Below are positions 14,475-16,213 of a DNA stretch of 16,213 bases, in pieces (the stretch's first letter is position 1; each line of letters begins with the position of its first letter). Source of the stretch: an uncultured Desulfurellaceae bacterium (GTDB lineage: Bacteria > Campylobacterota_A > Desulfurellia > Desulfurellales > Hippeaceae); contig CAJXLZ010000004.1 in the NCBI GenBank assembly GCA_913056505.1, forward strand, positions 1 to 16,213, in the 5' to 3' direction. The notes below the pieces were generated by a model. It was given only the letters and a program-made list of their open reading frames with translations, made no database searches and was not told the origin of the DNA. The translations under genes were made by a program, and so were the position numbers.

Positions 14475-15223
14475 ATTTTTATATCAAGCCCTTTTAAAAC
14501 CATAGCAGGCGGTTGTTCCGTGATAAGAGAGATATTTAAAGAAACTTTGTCTGTAAGCTCGGTTTTAAGATTGTCTTCTGCATTTTTTAATAGTTCAAAG
14601 CTTTTTTTATCATATACAGATAGTGTGCAATGTGTATGCTTTTCAAAATATAGGGCATCTATCTTCACTGTTCCAACCGATGATTCTGCATAGAGGGTTA
14701 ATTTAGTGCCTCTTTTATTGTTCTTTTTTATTGATTCGTGCTTAATATAAACTGTTTTTTTCATATTATTTATTGTCAGAGGCAACTGTATAAAAAAGTT
14801 TTGCAGATTAGCGTTCGGCGTATCTTTTTTATTTAAAAAATTGCCCTGAACTGCTGTCTGAGCATTTTTTAGATAATCAACCAGTTGTTTTATAAGTTTT
14901 GCCCTGTCATCAGTTTTGGTTTGAATATAAAGTGCTTCAGTGTCTTTGGATGATAGCATAAATGATCTGCTTGCATTTAATGATTGCATCTTTAGAATAA
15001 TTTTAGGGTGCATGCTTTCGACGCGGAGTTTGATTACATCACCCTTTTTTAGCTCCATATTGGAAAATGCTTCAACAGTATTATTTTTAATTTTTATAAG
15101 ATACATACCGTCTGATTGTTTTTTTAAAACGGGTACATTAATAGTATCGCCGATTTTCAGAAGTGTTCTTATGTTTTCTGCGGACAGTTTTATATAAAGA
15201 GAATCGGCATTGAACTCTATCAT
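14471..15223 (-). CDS. Unrecognised protein with FliK-like layout, downstream of der
   Basis: A 250-residue protein I cannot assign firmly. It has no signal peptide or membrane segment and no cysteine cluster. Residues 20-80 look like a small beta domain (LLKIGDTINVPVLKK, then YLIKIKNNTVEAFSN, then KKGDVIKLRVESMHPKIILK). Residues about 165-245 (LTLYAESSVGTVKIDALYFE, then a helix with LLKNAEDNLKTEL, then NISLIT) recall the C-terminal domain of flagellar hook-length control proteins, where a short strand pair precedes a helix and a last strand. FliK-like proteins often pair such domains, but this is weak pattern recognition. The ATG is 1 nt after the der stop, so it is translated from the same mRNA and probably coupled. 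It ends overlapping hspR by 4 nt on the opposite strand. Codon use looks like its neighbours. Confidence 0.7.
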   Translation of the reverse strand: MIEFNADSLYIKLSAENIRTLLKIGDTINVPVLKKQSDGMYLIKIKNNTVEAFSNMELKKGDVIKLRVESMHPKIILKMQSLNASRSFMLSSKDTEALYIQTKTDDRAKLIKQLVDYLKNAQTAVQGNFLNKKDTPNANLQNFFIQLPLTINNMKKTVYIKHESIKKNNKRGTKLTLYAESSVGTVKIDALYFEKHTHCTLSVYDKKSFELLKNAEDNLKTELTDKVSLNISLITEQPPAMVLKGLDIKI

Positions 15224-15224
15224 T

Positions 15225-16213
15225 TTAACTCTCTACTTCTATATTTTCCTTGTCTTTGTATGTTATTTTTATGGGGCAGCCTGAAAAATCAAATAATTTA
15301 TAAAAACTGTTTTTTACATAGCGCTTATAGTGCTTGGGTATATCATTGGCTCTTGTTGTAAATATTATAAAGTGGGGTGGATTTACACCGATTTGCGTAA
15401 CATATTTTAGCTTAACCTCTTTGGATTTTTTGGAAAACGGTGCATTTGCTTTTATAATCCTGTTTAAAACATCATTGAGTTTAGGTGTTGGGATTCTTGT
15501 TTTACATATTTTATCTATCTCGCCCACCTTTTTAAGTATCATCTGCATATTTTTATTTTCCGTGGCGCTTGTCACAATAACCGGAGCAAAGTCTATAAAC
15601 TTAAGCTCGCTTTTTAACTTCTTTATATATTTAGGAAAGTTTTCCTTATCATCAATTTTGTCCCACTTATTCAGCGCAATGACAATGCCCTTGTGCTTAT
15701 CACTCAATATTTTAGCGATCTGTTTGTCCAACAAAGAGATGTTGCACGACGCATCTATCACAAACACTGCTATATCGGATCTATCTATGGCGAAAATGGA
15801 AAATATACTTGACAGTTTATCAAGTGAAGCCTTTGTCTTTTTTCTGCGTATGCCCGCGGTATCAACAAGCAGATAGCGTTTGTCATAAAATTCCACAGGT
15901 GTGTCGATGCTGTCGGTTGTAGTGCCAACTATATCGCTTGTCACGCTCCTGTTATGTCCGACGATTGCATTTAAAATGCTTGATTTGCCGACATTGGCTC
16001 TTCCGACTATGGCTATTCTGGCGTCATATTGAATATTTTTATCCTCATATTTGATATAGTGTGCTATTTTTTCCTTTAATAATCCTAAATTTTCTCTGTG
16101 TGCTGCGGATATAGGAATTACATCACCGAAACGATAATAATCATATAAAAATTCCTGGTATTTTATATCGCTCTTGTTGACCGCAGTTACAAATGGTTTA
16201 TTGCGACTAACCA
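15225..16213 (-). CDS. der: Ribosome assembly GTPase Der/EngA (5' truncated by the window)
   Basis: Der has two tandem GTPase domains and a KH-like C-terminal domain and helps assemble the 50S subunit. The reading frame is open to the right edge, so the GTG at 15944 is internal and 328 codons are visible, leaving about 100-110 N-terminal residues outside. The visible part starts near the end of the first G domain (VNKSD as its NKxD motif, then ISA). The second G domain has P-loop GRANVGKSS (about 15978-16004), GTTTDS, DTAGIRRK, ALNKWD and SAT. The KH-like domain follows from LNDVLNRIIKANAPF to the end. The P-loop has Ala where GRPNVGKS is usual, a mild change. The stop is 1 nt before the next gene's ATG. 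Confidence 0.96.
   Translation of the reverse strand, partial: VSRNKPFVTAVNKSDIKYQEFLYDYYRFGDVIPISAAHRENLGLLKEKIAHYIKYEDKNIQYDARIAIVGRANVGKSSILNAIVGHNRSVTSDIVGTTTDSIDTPVEFYDKRYLLVDTAGIRRKKTKASLDKLSSIFSIFAIDRSDIAVFVIDASCNISLLDKQIAKILSDKHKGIVIALNKWDKIDDKENFPKYIKKLKSELKFIDFAPVIVTSATENKNMQMILKKVGEIDKICKTRIPTPKLNDVLNRIIKANAPFSKKSKEVKLKYVTQIGVNPPHFIIFTTRANDIPKHYKRYVKNSFYKLFDFSGCPIKITYKDKENIEVES

Noticed and set aside
15334..15876. Open frame of 180 codons on the plus strand opposite der
   Set aside because: The der GTPase motifs are encoded on the other strand here; the plus-strand translation is hydrophobic by mirror effect with no family match.
15942..15944. GTG at 15944 as the start of der
   Set aside because: The frame stays open for 89 more codons to the window edge and includes the P-loop of the second G domain and the NKxD motif of the first, so the gene begins outside the window.
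1..16213. CRISPR arrays, insertion sequences, tRNA or rRNA genes, riboswitches
   Set aside because: No regularly spaced repeats, transposase motifs, terminal repeats or RNA-gene signatures were seen; nearly all DNA is accounted for by protein genes.

Overview
The window is AT-rich bacterial chromosome, densely packed with housekeeping and stress genes. It has no mobile elements, RNA genes or CRISPR arrays that I can see. The organism is most likely a Gram-negative, diderm bacterium. It carries an EnvC-type divisome factor, a secreted carboxy-terminal protease, a very large (about 1,580-residue) NAD-glutamate dehydrogenase, and an HspR/HAIR heat-shock circuit instead of sigma-32 or HrcA/CIRCE signals. 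This mix fits lineages such as Deferribacterota or Desulfurella/Hippea-like groups, but that placement is an inference without any search and is uncertain.

Layout. (1) 1-3728, plus strand: a tightly packed cell-envelope and tRNA-modification run. It holds an EnvC-like murein hydrolase activator (cut by the left edge), CtpA/S41 protease, a divergent polysaccharide deacetylase and tsaD, with junctions of 1 nt, a 22-nt overlap and 2 nt. (2) 9833-3725, minus strand: the large glutamate dehydrogenase, then a KamA-family radical SAM enzyme with its own apparent promoter, then a MoaE-like protein overlapping it. (3) 13110-10006, minus strand: hsp20 followed by clpB, separated by a clear intrinsic terminator/attenuator. 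(4) 13283-14474, plus strand: a zinc-finger-less DnaJ (CbpA class) and the MerR-family repressor HspR, divergent from hsp20. (5) 16213-14471, minus strand: der (EngA) GTPase, cut by the right edge, and a downstream protein of unknown function with a FliK-like layout.

How the parts work together. The divergent hsp20/dnaJ intergenic region holds two facing promoters of the TTGACA type. A near-perfect HAIR operator (CTTGA-N11-TCAAG) lies over the dnaJ -35 element, and a degenerate copy lies over the hsp20 -35 element. HspR, encoded next to dnaJ, would therefore repress both arms: small heat-shock protein plus ClpB disaggregase on one side, and DnaJ plus HspR itself on the other. A terminator between hsp20 and clpB should make Hsp20 more abundant than ClpB. 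dnaK and grpE are not in the window.

The most notable non-coding signals are the paired HAIR sites, the hsp20-clpB terminator, a TATAAT box only 6 nt upstream of the kamA start codon (predicting a leaderless mRNA), and two convergent gene pairs whose stop codons physically overlap. No stretch over 300 bases lacks a gene; the largest gaps are two of 172 bases (9834-10005 and 13111-13282). I found no clearly unprecedented multi-gene system.
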